The notes beneath the pieces are model-generated. The model ran no database searches. It was not told where the DNA came from and saw nothing but the letters and a program-made list of their open reading frames with translations. The position numbers and the translations under genes are program-made. Positions 33,199-45,237 of a stretch of DNA of 64,000 nucleotides are shown here, in pieces. Source of the DNA: Sepioteuthis lessoniana (Eukaryota; Mollusca; Cephalopoda; Myopsida; Loliginidae); the NCBI GenBank assembly GCA_963585895.1, contig OY757924.1, positions 63,064,195 through 63,128,194 of the forward strand, written 5' to 3'. The stretch's first letter is position 1. Each line of letters opens with the position of its first letter.

Positions 33199-33599
33199 TG
33201 AAAAGGCATTATTCCCATGACTTTCAGAAAATAAAATTCGACATATTCGTTCAAAACATTAGGTCTTCAGTGTTGAAGAAAATGAAACGACAAAAGTTCA
33301 AAGAATAAAATCCTTCAGATCATAAGGTGCTTTTGTTTTTTGTTTTGTTTTTTTTTAACTGAGTTCATTAGAAATAGGATTTGAATTTAAATTCTGACAA
33401 AAAATGATATATTTCCCGTTGAAAACTTAAATTGACGGTGAAACAATTCATAAGTGGAACATCAAACATGGTCATGACCGATAGAATATAATATCAATCA
33501 TGAAAATGACCCATTGAATGTATCATTTTCCTATATAGTCAAGTGATGAATCAAGATCAGTCTTTAAGTGGTGCTTAATAGGATTGAATTCATTTTTTT
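33199..33599. other. No recognised feature
   Basis: AT-rich DNA with a T-rich run near 33330-33357. Confidence 0.4.
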
Positions 33600-33772
33600 T
33601 CTTTTCAAGACTGTTTTTATAACCAAGGTTAAATAACACAGTCTGCCCTACTATTTAGCTAGAGGTAGAATAGTTGGATTAATGCATTTCCCCAAAGTTA
33701 TTATAATTGCGAAATGCATTATCGTCCAGAATTTGAACTCTGGCCAGTGTATCCACTCCCCGCGACATGAAG
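33600..33772 (-). mobile_element. Old SINE-A-type copy
   Basis: Minus-strand reading gives AGAGTTCAAATTCTGG (box B), ATGCATTAATCC, the CTAAATAGTAGGGCAGAC core and GTTATTTAACC. Good order but no tail. Confidence 0.5.
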
Positions 33773-33799
33773 CATAACCTAACCAGCATATTTCCCTTA

Positions 33800-33925
33800 G
33801 TGAAGTTAGAAATCATCTCCCCGCCCAATTCTGAGTAAATAAAGGCAGGGCCTTAATGTGTTATGGCAACCAATCTTACATAAGGAAATATCTGAATTCA
33901 AGCCTGTTGAACTCCGCAGATGATA
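33800..33925 (+). mobile_element. SINE-A 3' half fragment
   Basis: GAGTAAATAAAGGCAGGGCC, then AACCAATCTTACATAAGGAA, then CTGAATTCAAGCCTGTTGAA and CTCCGC match the second half of SINE-A in order. Confidence 0.4.
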
Positions 33926-34074
33926 TATATTTTATTTAATGAACGCTCCAATTGTTAAGGTGAAAATTTGATCTTAAAATGACGTTAATAATATGAATAT
34001 ATATGGTAATCAATATCTCATGAAAATATAAAAGGAGCAATGTTTTTGTCTGGTTAGCTCAAGTCCCAAATTCA

Positions 34075-34603
34075 ATTTCCTCCATTTTACTGGGGTTGTA
34101 GAAAACGACATCTCTTCACGGGGGTAAGACCTCCCCAACGAGTCTCCTGTTTATGACACAAAGCAATCTGATGATGAGGCTTCAGTAATACTGGAACTTA
34201 GAGGAATGCGGAGTACTCCTTTATTGCCATCGCTCCCAGTTCCACTGTGGCCTGAGTCAAATAGGTCAAATAAAACTAAACTGTGTACTTATGATAAACT
34301 GCATTGTTGGGAAGAAAACTTTTCATATTTAAACAGGGTAAACGGAATTGTTTTTACATTTAACTGTGTGTACATTAATGACGAATATTTAATTGAATTT
34401 TAGTGATACATAGCAGTACTGTGAACCATTTAACTTTGTTGACTAAAGTGAATAGCTTGAAATAACACTGTTTTTGTCCTTTAAACTGTTTACTTATGCT
34501 AAACGGACTTGTTTGAAATACAAATGTTTATATGTAGAATTATTGATTTGGCATTACATTACCTACAATGGTTTAGATATCATCAAACCAAACCAAATTA
34601 GAT
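34075..34603 (+). mobile_element. Family B element (B10)
   Basis: It has a decayed head (ACTGGGGTTGTAGAAAACG), GACATCTCTTCACGGGGGTAAG and CCTCCCCAACGAGT. CTTCAGTAATACTGGAAC follows; the hairpin is kept through a G-U pair. TTTATTGCCATCGCTCCC comes next, then internal units and the tail GATTTGGCATTACATTACC, with ATCATCAAACCAAACC. Confidence 0.7.
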
Positions 34604-34767
34604 TCTATATAAATCGTTTATGGTAGCAAGTAAAGAAAATAATATAAAGACGGTCTAATCTGGGGCACTGAAAATAATATATTTTTAAAGAATGGGCAAA
34701 TAGTTTCTCCAAAAGACGAATTCGAACTAACCTTGAATATGTAATAAGGCAAAGAATTTGATTGGTT

Positions 34768-34830
34768 CTAACTTCTCTGCATAGATGCAATCGGTGAATT
34801 TTAAAGACCCAGCCGACTGAATTGGGCAAA
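34768..34830 (-). mobile_element. Orphan Family B head
   Basis: Minus-strand text CAATTCAGTCGGCTGGGTC, then ATTCACCGATTGCATCTATG and CAGAGAAG, is the first ~60 bp of Family B with the first hairpin. Nothing of the rest follows. Confidence 0.5.
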
Positions 34831-35093
34831 AGGGATAATGTGTTGATTGATACATATCAAATATTGAAGAATTGCTAGTAATTCGTGTCATCCAATTATC
34901 TCGTTTTCCTTTTTCCCTCTTATGAATCAAACGCAATGTAAATTTAATTTGTTATACGTAAACATTTCTGCTCCGTTACTTTAGACAAACATGGTTAGTA
35001 TAGACTCCAACTTATATGTGCACACTTTTAAATGTGTATGAAAAGATACGTATATATTGCACAGACAGATTTACGTGCAGTTAGGTATGAGTT

Positions 35094-35095
<2 letters not shown>

Positions 35096-35128
<33 letters not shown>
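35096..35128. repeat. (AT)n microsatellite
   Basis: About 32 bp of alternating A/T. Confidence 0.95.
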
Positions 35129-35370
35129 TTGTATAGCACTAGATTTAATCATGTTGATATTTTTTCCGTGAATTAGGTTAAACATTCTATGTTAAGCGAG
35201 GGTTTGAAATTTACTTGGAAATATATGTAGTGGTTGGACGAATTTATTTGATCAGAAGTGTAAACTACACAGGTATTTTCGGGATTTTCTTGTCCTTCTC
35301 CTATATTATTCCTTTCTTCCCAAATAATCCATGACAGCTGATATGTAACAATTAGAATGTCACCGATCCT

Positions 35371-35394
35371 TCTGTGTGTGTGTGTGTGTGTGTA
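35371..35394. repeat. (TG)n microsatellite
   Basis: About 22 bp of TG repeats. Confidence 0.95.
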
Positions 35395-36284
35395 AGAACA
35401 ATATATACACATACAATAACCCAGGGAGAAATATTGGGCATTTTAACTTTGAGTTATAACGACTCTCATGGATTATTTGGAGAGATAGTTGTAATGAAGG
35501 AAACAAGAAGAAAACCACGAAATTATAAATTTTTCACAAGACGACGTAAAACATCAGAAACACGTGTTAAAGAAAAATACCTTAAAAACATATCTCTATG
35601 TGGACCATTTTATTCTAAAGTATTTAATTTTTTCTTTCACTATTGAACTTTATTTGAACCTAAAAACCTAAGTTAACGTTAAATAGAATGCCTAAGAAGC
35701 ATAAATAAGTACTGTAATGTATATAATAAAAGATAATTGTGGATTTTAACTAAGTTAAAACTTTATAATGATAAAAAGGAAAAAAAAAATTTTCGAAAGC
35801 CATGAGAAGCAGCATGGTGAACATAAAGGCAAACCGGGTCCTGGGCAAATGAATCCTACGGCTTTAAAAAAAAAAATATTCTATTGATTTTCTTTTACCA
35901 AACATTTTGCAAGATTCGCTATTTTTTTCCATAAAAACTATTTACTGTCAAGACCAATGACGATCTAGATTTAAAAAAAGCAATGACTTGGCAAACACTG
36001 TTGACAAAATACACCATATTTCAACTGTTTCGATATTAGTCACCAAAAGTATCCCATATATTTGAAGGAAATACTTCACTAGATTTAAAGCGGAGCAATA
36101 CCTTAATTAATAACTTTAAAAATGATATATAAAGTAGAAACATTTTCAGGAAGGTATGACATCTCATAGGAAACTGAAAATGATATTCGAAAGAAATCGG
36201 TTAAAAAAAAATAGAATGAATCTTCTATGTAAATATAGCTTTTATACAAGAACATTATACTGACCCTTTAAACAAAAATCTTGT
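35395..36284. other. No recognised feature
   Basis: AT-rich DNA. The 90-codon frame 35374-35646 begins inside the TG repeat and shows no motif. Confidence 0.4.
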
Positions 36285-36285
36285 T

Positions 36286-36512
36286 TCGTGGCATATCGAC
36301 CTTCTTGGGTTATTTAGTGCCAAATCCAACTTTCAAGTCGGACAGTTGTGGTGCCATTTACCCTATAGATGGGAGAATAAGGGGGTTTATACTTTTCCGA
36401 AGAGTATTTGTCCAAAAGTGAACGTTATAGTATGCCTGGAGTTCGAACTTGTTTACCAGAATTCCACAGTCCAGTGCTTAAACGATTACAACACGAGGAC
36501 ACGCCACCAGAA
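36286..36512 (-). mobile_element. SINE-C copy
   Basis: On the minus strand it has GGCGTGTCCTCGTGTTGTAA (head, box A) and AACTCCAGGC near box B. The ATAACGTTCACTTTTGG motif, the CCATCTATAGGGTAAATGG core, and the tail TTTGGCACTAAATAACCC with TCGATATGCCACGAAAC follow. The tail ends a few bases past 36290. Confidence 0.7.
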
Positions 36513-36781
36513 AAAAAGTGATATAAATTTGTAATTTAATAACTTGACCTATTCCTTTTTTAAAATATTGCAAATTTTAAATTAAAAAATCTGTTAAATC
36601 CTTGAATGACTATTTCTTCAAGTGAATCGGACTTCTATACTTAATTATGAAAAAATCCTCAAACCAAAATGTTTGACTTATTCGTCCACAGTGAAATTTT
36701 GAGAGCATTTCCACGAAAATTGGTCAGAATAATATATTACAAAATAAACTAAAATTTTCTGAAACGCCAAGTATATCCAGG

Positions 36782-37006
36782 TTTTGTTTTGTTTGGTTTG
36801 GTTTATTGAGCATTAAATAACCTATATTTCCCTAGAAGAACAGTAGTGGTACTATTTAACTCATAGCTTGGTGGATAAGGGGATTCATACCTTACCGAAG
36901 GCTATTGGTCCGAAAGTGAACGTAAGTGCGACTGGAGTTCTAGCTCGCTAACTACGATTTCGCAGACCATCGCTTTAACCATTACACCACAAGAACACCA
37001 CACTAA
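36782..37006 (-). mobile_element. SINE-C copy
   Basis: On the minus strand it has GGTGTTCTTGTGGTGTAATG (head with box A), GGTTAAAGCGATGGTCTGCG, then GCTAGAACTCCAGTCGC (box B). The ACGTTCACTTTCGGACC motif, GAGTTAAATAGTACCACTAC, CTGTTCTTCTAGGG and AACCAAACC at the end complete it. Same orientation as the copy 270 bp to its left. Confidence 0.8.
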
Positions 37007-37089
37007 ATATCCTGGGTTTCTCAAACGTTTTACTTAATTCCTCCTTCTCAGCAAATTTAATTTCCATTCACGTACCGACCCCAAATTGA

Positions 37090-37873
37090 GTCTACCCAGT
37101 CGGCTTGGTCGACAGAATACAACGACTGCGTCTCTGCACAGGAATAACACCCCTCCCAAATTGTGTCCTGGATATGACACTAAACTATCTGATGGGAATG
37201 CTTCAGGAATTTGAAATACCCCTTCATAGCCATTGCTCCAATATCCCTTCAGACCCGGAATGGTAGCACTTAATAGACTTCTATCAATGGATCAAAAAGT
37301 ACTGTTTAACATTTAAACTGTGAGTAAACAAATGACTTTGAGTTACTATTGATACATAGCAATACTTGGAATGATAGTAATATGTGCTAAAAAATGAGTA
37401 ATGTTGAACAGAACTATTAGCATTGATTAGCTGTACTTAAAACTCTTTAACTGTGTTTTAAATGAATTGTTAGTATTACATAGCGTTACTTGAAAGTATT
37501 TGCCTGAGTGCAAATAAAACTACATATGTTGAATCGCAATATTTGAAACCTTCTGAGTACAAGCAAATGATTTATACTAAAGAGAATTATAAGTGTAAGA
37601 ATATTTGGAACCATTCAAATGTGTGAGCAAACAATAGAAATAATTGTATACTAACAAATTAACTCTATCTCAACTGAAAACTTACTAACTACAGACTTAA
37701 AAATCATATGTGTAATTATTTAACTAGATGCCAACAAATGAGCTCAAAATCGTTTAAAAAATGTCATCAACAAACTATCCGTTTACAAATCATATAGGAT
37801 TTATTTAAACAGGATTCGGCATTAAATAACCTTCAGTGGTTGATATGTCTTTAAACCCAACCCAACCAAATTG
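37090..37873 (+). mobile_element. Family B element with long internal array (B11)
   Basis: The head CCCAGTCGGCTTGGTCGACAG with CAACGACTGC keeps the first hairpin. CCTGGATATGACACTAAAC, TATCTGATGGG and GAATGGTAGCACT follow. At least six decayed internal units lie in 37300-37780 (AAACTGTGAGTAAACAAATG; ACTTGAAAGTATTTGCC). The tail is GATTCGGCATTAAATAACC, GTTGATATGTCTTTAAACC and CAACC. Confidence 0.75.
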
Positions 37874-38362
37874 AGTATTGCCGGCATTTCTTAGTCTCAG
37901 TTGATGCCATTTTAATGCCAAATAACTATTAACGTACACTATATCACTGGCTGAGCAGATATATATATAGGGTGATTCAGAAACAAGTTATCATGTAATG
38001 ATATGTTATCGCCTGACCCCTTTTCCTTCAAATGATATCCAATTTTAACTGAAATTATAAAACTCAAAATCCTATAATCAATGTTTTACTTTTATTTTTC
38101 ATTTAAGTTAGAGATTCTCCATTCACTGGAAAATAACATTTGCTTAAAAACATGACATTTCTTAAATATTCTTTCGATCTCATGTGATTGTTTTTTGAAA
38201 AGCCTGTTATCTAATAAATACTTTCGCAGTCAAACATAGATTTAAGCCTAAGTTTCCTCTACTATATATTTATCCAACTCCTCCACAAGCAGGATGAGAG
38301 ACAGGGCAATTTTTAAGCTGAGTACAACTGATTAGTAATCAGTTTTCTTTCTTTTATACTGG
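37874..38362. other. No recognised feature
   Basis: AT-rich DNA with a short AT run at 37960. Confidence 0.4.
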
Positions 38363-38363
38363 T

Positions 38364-38532
38364 TGACTTGCCAGTTCTAAGACACAAGTCAACTCTACTA
38401 TTTACCCTTTGCTACGGGGAGATTACTAGGATTTATTCTTTTCCAAAGTGCATTAGTACAATGTGACATATAGCGTTGCTCTGGGTTTGATCTCCGTGCG
38501 CTGAGTCCATTTCCTTAGATAATTATTTCATA
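38364..38532 (-). mobile_element. Old SINE-A-type copy
   Basis: Minus-strand GAGATCAAACCCAGAGC (box B area), AATGCACTTTGGAAAAGAAT and GGGTAAATAGTAGAGTTGAC follow SINE-A order. It is strongly diverged. Confidence 0.45.
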
Positions 38533-39967
38533 GGAATCTCACATTTGCCAGTGAAATGAACACAACCAGCAGCTTTAGTCTAAAAAATACATTGCCAATA
38601 ATGAAGTATATATCGATACGAACACGTCTGTTTTCATTTCAGAATATGTAGATCTGATCGGAGGACCATCGAAATTTAGGCTAAAACTATATTATTTGTG
38701 CTATATACGCACCAGCTTTTTTTTTTTTTTTTAAAGGAAAAACACGCATTATTTCAAACATTTAATCCAGTGTCAATTTTTATTTCTATTTATTTGAATT
38801 TGTTAAAACTAGTATTTCTGCTCTTAACATAAATTTAAAAAAAAAAAACTAAACAAATCATGTAATAAAACAGGTAATATGACCCATACATTGATAGGTT
38901 GCCATTGGCACATTTTTTTCTATTTACAAATGTGTGAATCGTTCTAATTCGTGTTTTGTAATTAGATAGAAATGATTCCTGGAGATGGATGGGATCCGCC
39001 TGGCTATTCCGGTCAGTGCACACCACCTTTGTAGTGCAGATGCAAACGAGCAAGTTATGGAACCAGTCAAAATATATGATTGTTTTCATTCTTCTGTTTG
39101 TGATTTTTTAACATTAGATAGCATTAATGTATCAAAATACTACGAGTCTCAATCTACAATTGCTTTTTTATTATGTTGAGAATGATATATTATTGTATGA
39201 TGTGGATCATGATAATCTGATATCACTGATATAAATACTATTTCTGATAAAACATTAATAAAGTGACATTACAAAACACAAAATTTTATTCTTGAAGATA
39301 TCGCCAATTATAAAAAAATGTCTTTATTTCGAGATATCAATATATAAAACTGCGTCAGCCGAATAAATTTATTACTGAATGAAACTTCTATGCTAAAAAA
39401 TACATTTGACGTAGTTGCATATCAAGCATGAATATGGAATAAATTGGTCAAAAGGTTCTTTATAAATTATTTTTGGTAAAATAATTTTAAAATTTCCTCT
39501 AAAAACACTGATATCACTGACTTTGTTTTTCTTAAAATTTCTTTGAAATTTTACAGATGTATGAAGCATTCATTCTTTTTCAGTTGTATTTATTACACCC
39601 ATTTAAGGGAAATTGAAAAAAAAAACTATTGATACCGACGTTAATCACAACGTGCTAAAGTAAGAATATCTACAAGAAATTCAATGACGCCAAGGTCGTA
39701 GTGTATACAGGTCTAATATATACATATATACCGGGTAAATACTAACTTCGCTTTGGCACCCAGACGTATTTGCTTTGTAAATATTGGAATTCAAACTTCA
39801 AAGTGAAAATTACTAAGAAATGAAACGTTTGGTGAAAGAGATTGATTGGAACGTTGAAGTTATAATTTTGATTTGACAGTGAATGATAGGTGACCCATCA
39901 GACAGCCGAATAAACAAACCGATGACGTAACTCTGCGCATATATATATATATATATATAAACACACA
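38533..39967. other. Mostly unassigned AT-rich stretch
   Basis: A poly-T run lies at about 38718-38733. An (AT)n of about 20 bp lies at 39938-39958, followed by CA repeats. No gene or shared repeat seen. Confidence 0.4.
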
Positions 39968-40200
39968 CACACTAATACACATTAATTCTTTACATAATAT
40001 ATTGTTCTTGCAAAAATTTCGTTTTCCAAGCTGGTCACTTTCGTCTGACACAATTCAAATCAATACCCCCCATATATATATACATACTAACACACATTAA
40101 TTCTTTACATAATATATTGTTCTTGTTAAAAATTCATTTTCCAAACTGGTCACTTTCTTCTGACACAATTCAAATCAATACCCCCCATATATATATATAT
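39968..40200. repeat. Tandem duplication, ~114-bp unit
   Basis: Unit 1 (about 39970-40082) and unit 2 (about 40085-40197) both run ACACATTAATTCTTTACAT, AATATATTGTTCTTG, CTGGTCACTTTC, GACACAATTCAAATC and AATACCCCCCATATATAT. They differ at a handful of bases. The (AT) run ending unit 2 is longer than that ending unit 1. Confidence 0.9.
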
Positions 40201-40413
40201 ATATATATATAGCCACAAAAATTGTTCCATCATCTTTTGTTCCTTCATCACTGTAGGCTTTTCTTTGAGTGGTGACTAAAATTTTACGTGGCTTTCTGAA
40301 ATAAACCAAGATTTCGTAATGCCATATATATAATTAACTCGTGTAAATCTGTATATGTATCCTTCTGTCTCCCTCTCTCTATATCTTCTTTCATATATAT
40401 ATATATATATATA
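40201..40413. repeat. (AT)n runs and short spacer
   Basis: (AT)n closes the duplication up to about 40211, and another (AT)n lies at 40394-40413 followed by GA repeats. Between them is unassigned DNA. Confidence 0.7.
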
Positions 40414-41110
40414 GTGAGAGAGAGAAATTGAAAAACAAGATAATCTAAAGAGATGAATTTAATGTAAAAGAAAGTTAACGCTATAACCTTTCGGTTTTAA
40501 TGAATCCTGGTAAGGTCGTAGACGAATGATATCGAACGAAGTTAAATAACCGATGAATTTTTGAATAAAATAGAAAGGAATGTGGAGATATTAGATATAA
40601 AGATAAAAGCGTAACCGTATAGTGAATAAATCAGCGTACTAATTAAAAAAATGTCACATGGCTGTTTAAGACAATTATGTAGAAAAAATAAAGTCAAGTA
40701 AAATAATGAATTAATAAAGGAAATAAGAAAAAGAAAAGAATTGAACTGAAGAATAAGAGAAAAGGTGATGAAATAGAGAGGCTGGCCAATGTAAGGAAAA
40801 ATAGAGAGCAAGAAGGAAACAAGCTATTATATACGTAAATAACTAATTCCGAAATCAAATATCAAACTTATTTCAGTTGATTAGTCTTTAAATGAATTGT
40901 TTTAATGTAGAAAAATGGTAGTTGTGTTAGAAAGGTAAATGAATATTTATAGGTTGATAAATTAAATAGATAAAATAATTACCGGAGAAAGGACACAGGG
41001 GAGAGGATTGAAAAGGGATAAATTTGAGTGTGAATGTGTGAAAAAGGCAGAGAGCAAGAACACATGTAAGGATTAGTGGGGAAATTGTGAAAATATGCAG
41101 GAACATTAAA
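40414..41110. other. Purine-rich strand
   Basis: For about 700 bp the plus strand is dominated by A and G (for example GGAAATAAGAAAAAGAAAAG near 40719), with few C. The 89-codon minus-strand frame at 40542-40811 is a hydrophobic product of this bias, not a likely gene. Confidence 0.5.
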
Positions 41111-42405
41111 GACTGAATACATTGTATAAGTTTTTATTCCAAATACGGCGAAATGCTGAAGTAGCCTAGGCGATTAACATATATATTCAAACAATGGCTT
41201 CATTTTGGACTTACAGACACACAAACACTTATTCACTATTTTATTTATATATTTTAAACTTATTTATTTTCTTATAGCATTTATATACTAACTTTTCTCA
41301 TTTGCTAAGACATTTTATATATTTATAAAATCGAATCATAAAAGATGGGTGATAAATTTTCTATTGAGTGTTTTGTTTGCTTTAAATGACAAATAGAATC
41401 ATTGATGTCATCTTTTACCACATATAAATGGTAGGTAATTCATCAGACTAATCAATATACACAAATGACCGTAACTGCTTCAATCTATCAATGATGGACA
41501 CCTTTCGATAGGTTTACCCATGAGATGAACTGGGTGAACCAAATTTAGATGGCATGAGAGATAGTTATATACTAGGGATAGGCAGGCGAGAACATAATAT
41601 ATAGTCATCCATAGTGTTTCGTTGTATCACAGCTCACCGGTATGACGAGGCACGTGTGTTGGTTCAAGCTTGGATCGAAACCCAGCTGACTTTACGACAG
41701 TCGGATATATAAACTGATTAGGATTAGACTTCTCGATAGAGGAAAATATTTTTGGTATTTAAAAAAAAAAAAAAAATTCTTCGACACTTGAATGCGTCGT
41801 GATCTTTTTATTTCCCGTGAAAATATATTTTACAAATCATAAGTGTTCTTCAAACTCATCTTTATTTTTGTTTCCATGATTTCCTGCTTCCTCATCACTT
41901 ATTAAGAAAATGGTTCCTAACCGTAAAGTAATTTGTAACAATAATTTGATCTGCTTTAGTCTTCGTTTTTTTGTTGTCTTTTCCACAGATATTTCTTTTG
42001 TAAATGGTTGATCATTCAATGATCCATAAAAAGTTAAAGTGAAACATCCTCATAAAAAAAATGTTTAGGTTTGTCGATGTAATTATGTCAAATAGCACAC
42101 GAAGTTAATATTTTTTTCTTTCCTTTGACTCGTGCATATTTTGAACTTTACCAAATAAAAGGATTTAATAGTCAGCATAATATAAGATTCATCATTTTCT
42201 CAAACACAATCATTTTAAATCGTAAATTAGAATAATCTAAAAAAAAGTTATTCTTAAAACTTGTCCTTTTACCAGTGCATATATATTCACATTCAGTATG
42301 TAAGGGATTTTTTAAAAATCATTGGAAATTAATCTAATTTACATGATTTAATCTTTTATTAAACTGAACTAATTACTAAGCAAAATAAAGAATAGTATTC
42401 TTTGT
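41111..42405. other. No recognised feature
   Basis: AT-rich DNA with a poly-A run near 41761-41776. No shared repeat or credible frame. Confidence 0.4.
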
Positions 42406-42407
42406 TT

Positions 42408-42642
42408 AAAAACCGGCTCATTGGCATAGTGGTCCGAGAAACATGGTTCAATACCAGGTCAAGTCATACTTTAAAAATGGTACTTGATACCTCCTTGCTT
42501 AATACTCAGCAATACAAGCTACGTATCAAGAGTAAAGTGGAGCAATCCAGGGAAAAGGGTATTGCACTCCCCTACACCACGGTGTTGTAGCTATTGAAAA
42601 GGGAGCCTTCTGGTTGCCCTCAACTACGGTTTACAACTTTAT
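42408..42642 (+). mobile_element. Family D SINE copy (D5)
   Basis: Plus strand: head CCGGCTCATTGGCATAGTGG, box-B-like GGTTCAATACC (about 42443-42453), GTACTTGATACCTCCTTGC, TAATACTCAGCAATACAAGC, AATCCAGGGAAAAGGG, GGTGTTGTAGCTATTG and AAAAGGGAGCCTTCTGG. The 3' end reads ACTACGGTTTACAACTTT. Confidence 0.75.
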
Positions 42643-42966
42643 TCTTTGTTTTATAATTGACTGGATAAATTGAGATTTACTACTTTTTTAAGTTGAATAT
42701 GAAAAAGTAGACATATAAAATACATTTTTATTAGGTTATTCATTTTTAATGAAAATATCAACACTAAGTAATTTATCATTAACTGTGAATTAAAAATAAT
42801 TTGAATTGAGGTAAGATAAATAAACAAAGTTTCCGAATTCAATTTCTCGACTTTTTATCAAATGAAAAATATTATAATGAATTATAGATAATCATTATTA
42901 TAGGCAATTATTATTTCATTTTTTCTTTCTTAATAAAATTACGAGTAAAATGATATTTATATAATT
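42643..42966. other. No recognised feature
   Basis: Very AT-rich spacer. Confidence 0.4.
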
Positions 42967-42968
42967 TA

Positions 42969-43198
42969 GAGGTGGTCCCTTTGTCATAGGGATAAAGTGC
43001 TTGCTGGATTGTGGCTTCAAAGTAAGAGGGTTTGAATTCTAACTCGAGCTTTTACATATATCTTCCGACTAGTACCCTTGGAAAAGCCATGAACCCTTTT
43101 AACCCTTTTGGTATGAGTTAAACAATATCACCACTATTTTTCTTGGCACGAACTAACCAACTAATTTCATACACCTTTAAACAAAGAACCCAAACCAA
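42969..43198 (+). mobile_element. SINE-C copy, diverged
   Basis: Head GAGGTGGTCCCTTTGTCATAG, box-B-like GGGTTTGAATTC, AGTACCCTTGGAAAAGCC core and GGTATGAGTTAAACAATATC. The tail CATACACCTTTAAACAAAG ends in CCCAAACC. The GGCATTAAATAA part is decayed. Confidence 0.6.
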
Positions 43199-43498
43199 TA
43201 ATATTTTAAGACAAATATTTCGGTTAATTTCTAACAAACATTGCATAAGTTACAAAAGCTAAATTGATTCATGCTTTTATCAAACCATTTTCATGTCGCA
43301 GCATGTTTCAACATTTACGTATTTTTGCGAAGATGAGTCATGCATAACAGGTTTTTTAAAATCTGTTATAACTTGAATGTTATAAAATGTTTGCAATCAA
43401 TTGTATATTCGATACAATTAAAATTAGCAATTTTTGAACATCAGTTGAAGACTTGAAATCATCTTTATTATTTTTTGTATCATTACAAGAAACATATG
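43199..43498. other. No recognised feature
   Basis: AT-rich spacer. Confidence 0.4.
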
Positions 43499-43499
43499 T

Positions 43500-43952
43500 T
43501 GCCCTGTCTGCTAGGGCTGTAGAATATACGCACTGTATATGGGTAAGATCACCCCCGCAATGAGTATCCTAGATATAACAGTAAACAATGTGGTGGTGAG
43601 GTTTCCGGTAATGCTGGAGCTTTTGGGAATGCTGAGTATTCCTTCATTCCCATCGCTCCCTGGTCCACTCTGTCCTAGAGCTTGAGCTTCTGACAGGGCC
43701 CTATCTATGGGTACAATAGAAGTAACCTTTGTACTTATGCTAAACTGAATTATTTGAAATGGGACTGTTTTTGTATGCTAAAGTGAATTGTGTGAAATAG
43801 AACAGTTTAACATTTAACTGAGTATAAACAAAAAGTATGCGTATACTAAGCTGAATTGTTTCAAACTGAACTGTTTATTCGTATTAAAATTAATTTGGCA
43901 TTAAATAACCTACACTGTTTGATATACCATGAAATCCAAACAAACAAGAACC
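43500..43952 (+). mobile_element. Family B element (B12)
   Basis: It has the head CCTGTCTGCTAGGGCTGTAG, AATGAGTATCCTAGATATAA, TGTGGTGGTGAGG, TTTCCGGTAATGCTGGAGC (second hairpin) and TTCATTCCCATCGCTCCC. Internal units follow, including GGGACTGTTTTTGTATGC at 43761. The tail is ATTTGGCATTAAATAACC, TTTGATATACCATGAAATCC and CAAAC. Confidence 0.75.
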
Positions 43953-44913
43953 TCATGTGTTTATGTGAAAAAATTGTGCTGGTACCAAACAATTCCATAA
44001 CAAATGAAGGGATTTATCTTCTGCAAACTATTATAACATATTCTCATGTCAATGAATAAATTGACAATTGGGTTTCTGAATCTATTGAAACCAGCAGGTA
44101 TAACTCCACATGTTTTAATTGAAAGATGGAGCTTTAAAATGTTGCCTCGAAATTTGTAACCTTTGACTTTGCAATGGTGATATACGTTCGATGTAAAGAC
44201 TGATGCCATTTGCTAATACAGCCACTATTCATAGAAGTTATAGCAATGGAGAAATTGCTTTTCTTCAGAGAATTGCTCTGATAATGTGTAATAACATTTC
44301 AGTCTAAGCGACTGCAGTTACCCGTTTCTCTTAACTTTGCTTTCAATGAATAAGTCATATCGTCAAACGCACTCTCAAATGGGGTCGCATTTAGAATATT
44401 ACTGTAAGTCTTGATATTGTTTTACTAAAGCCCATCATGAAAAAACAAAGAATGTAGAACACACTGAAGTACTAAGCTAGCTTACTGAAATTGTTTTCAC
44501 TATCATAATTGTTTTAAGTGTATTAAAAATAACTTAAGAATTATAATAGCTTTTCGATTATGTTTTTGTTATTTCAAAATTTGCAAGTCTGTCTTTATTC
44601 CGAAAATAATTCACTCTTGCAAAATTTCAACATTCACTAAGTGGAGTGATTCTTTGAAAGTTTATTGGTCTATTCAATAGAAGTTGTCAATGAAGGAATG
44701 CCTACGGATTTCATTTGAAAATACCTTTATAAAATACCTTTCTTTTTATATTCAAATTTTGAAATTATGGAACTTGAATTTTGTCATCCAACGAATGATG
44801 GCATTTAATGCTTTTTTTGTCAGTTTCATGAGCAATACATTTTTGAAATTAGAAATAAAAATTGATCTATTTGTTTTTAAAACCTATGTTAATTATTGAT
44901 TACATTTTGATCT
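43953..44913. other. No recognised feature
   Basis: AT-rich DNA with 67-82 codon frames on both strands and no motif. Confidence 0.4.
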
Positions 44914-44925
44914 TGATAACTATGG
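44914..44925 (+). repeat. Left target-site duplication of SINE-A A4
   Basis: TGATAACTATGG repeats exactly at 45238-45249. It lies about 22 bp before the SINE head, leaving an extra 5' segment inside the duplication. Confidence 0.7.
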
Positions 44926-45237
44926 GACTGTTTTTGTATGCTAAGGGGAGGTGCCCGTGGTGTAATGGTTATCGTCGCAGGATGTGGACACGACAACACG
45001 AGTTCAAATCCTGGACGATCCTGATTACATTTCACGTATCACTAATACCCTTGGGAAAGGTATAAATCCAATTATTCTCCCTCCAGCTATTGGTAAATAG
45101 TAGGACAGACTAGGTTCTTCAGCCTTGATGAGGCGACTAGTCTAGGAGAAGGAAAACTCTGAATTCGAACCTGTTAAACTCGGCTTAAAAAAATGACCTC
45201 GTGTCATATCCTGCCCGAGCGGAGGGATTGGTAAATA
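44926..45237 (+). mobile_element. SINE-A copy A4 with extra 5' segment
   Basis: The SINE proper starts at about 44948 (GAGGTGCCCGTGGTGTAATG) and ends near 45237 (GGAGGGATTGGTAAATAT). Upstream, 44926-44944 is identical to an internal unit of Family B element B12 (43763-43781; the identity in fact begins two bases earlier). Since the TSD encloses this segment, it seems to have been inserted together with the SINE. Confidence 0.85.

Noticed and set aside
37975..38000. Possible mariner terminal repeat (AGGGTGATTCAGAAAC)
   Set aside because: I found no inverted partner and no transposase nearby.
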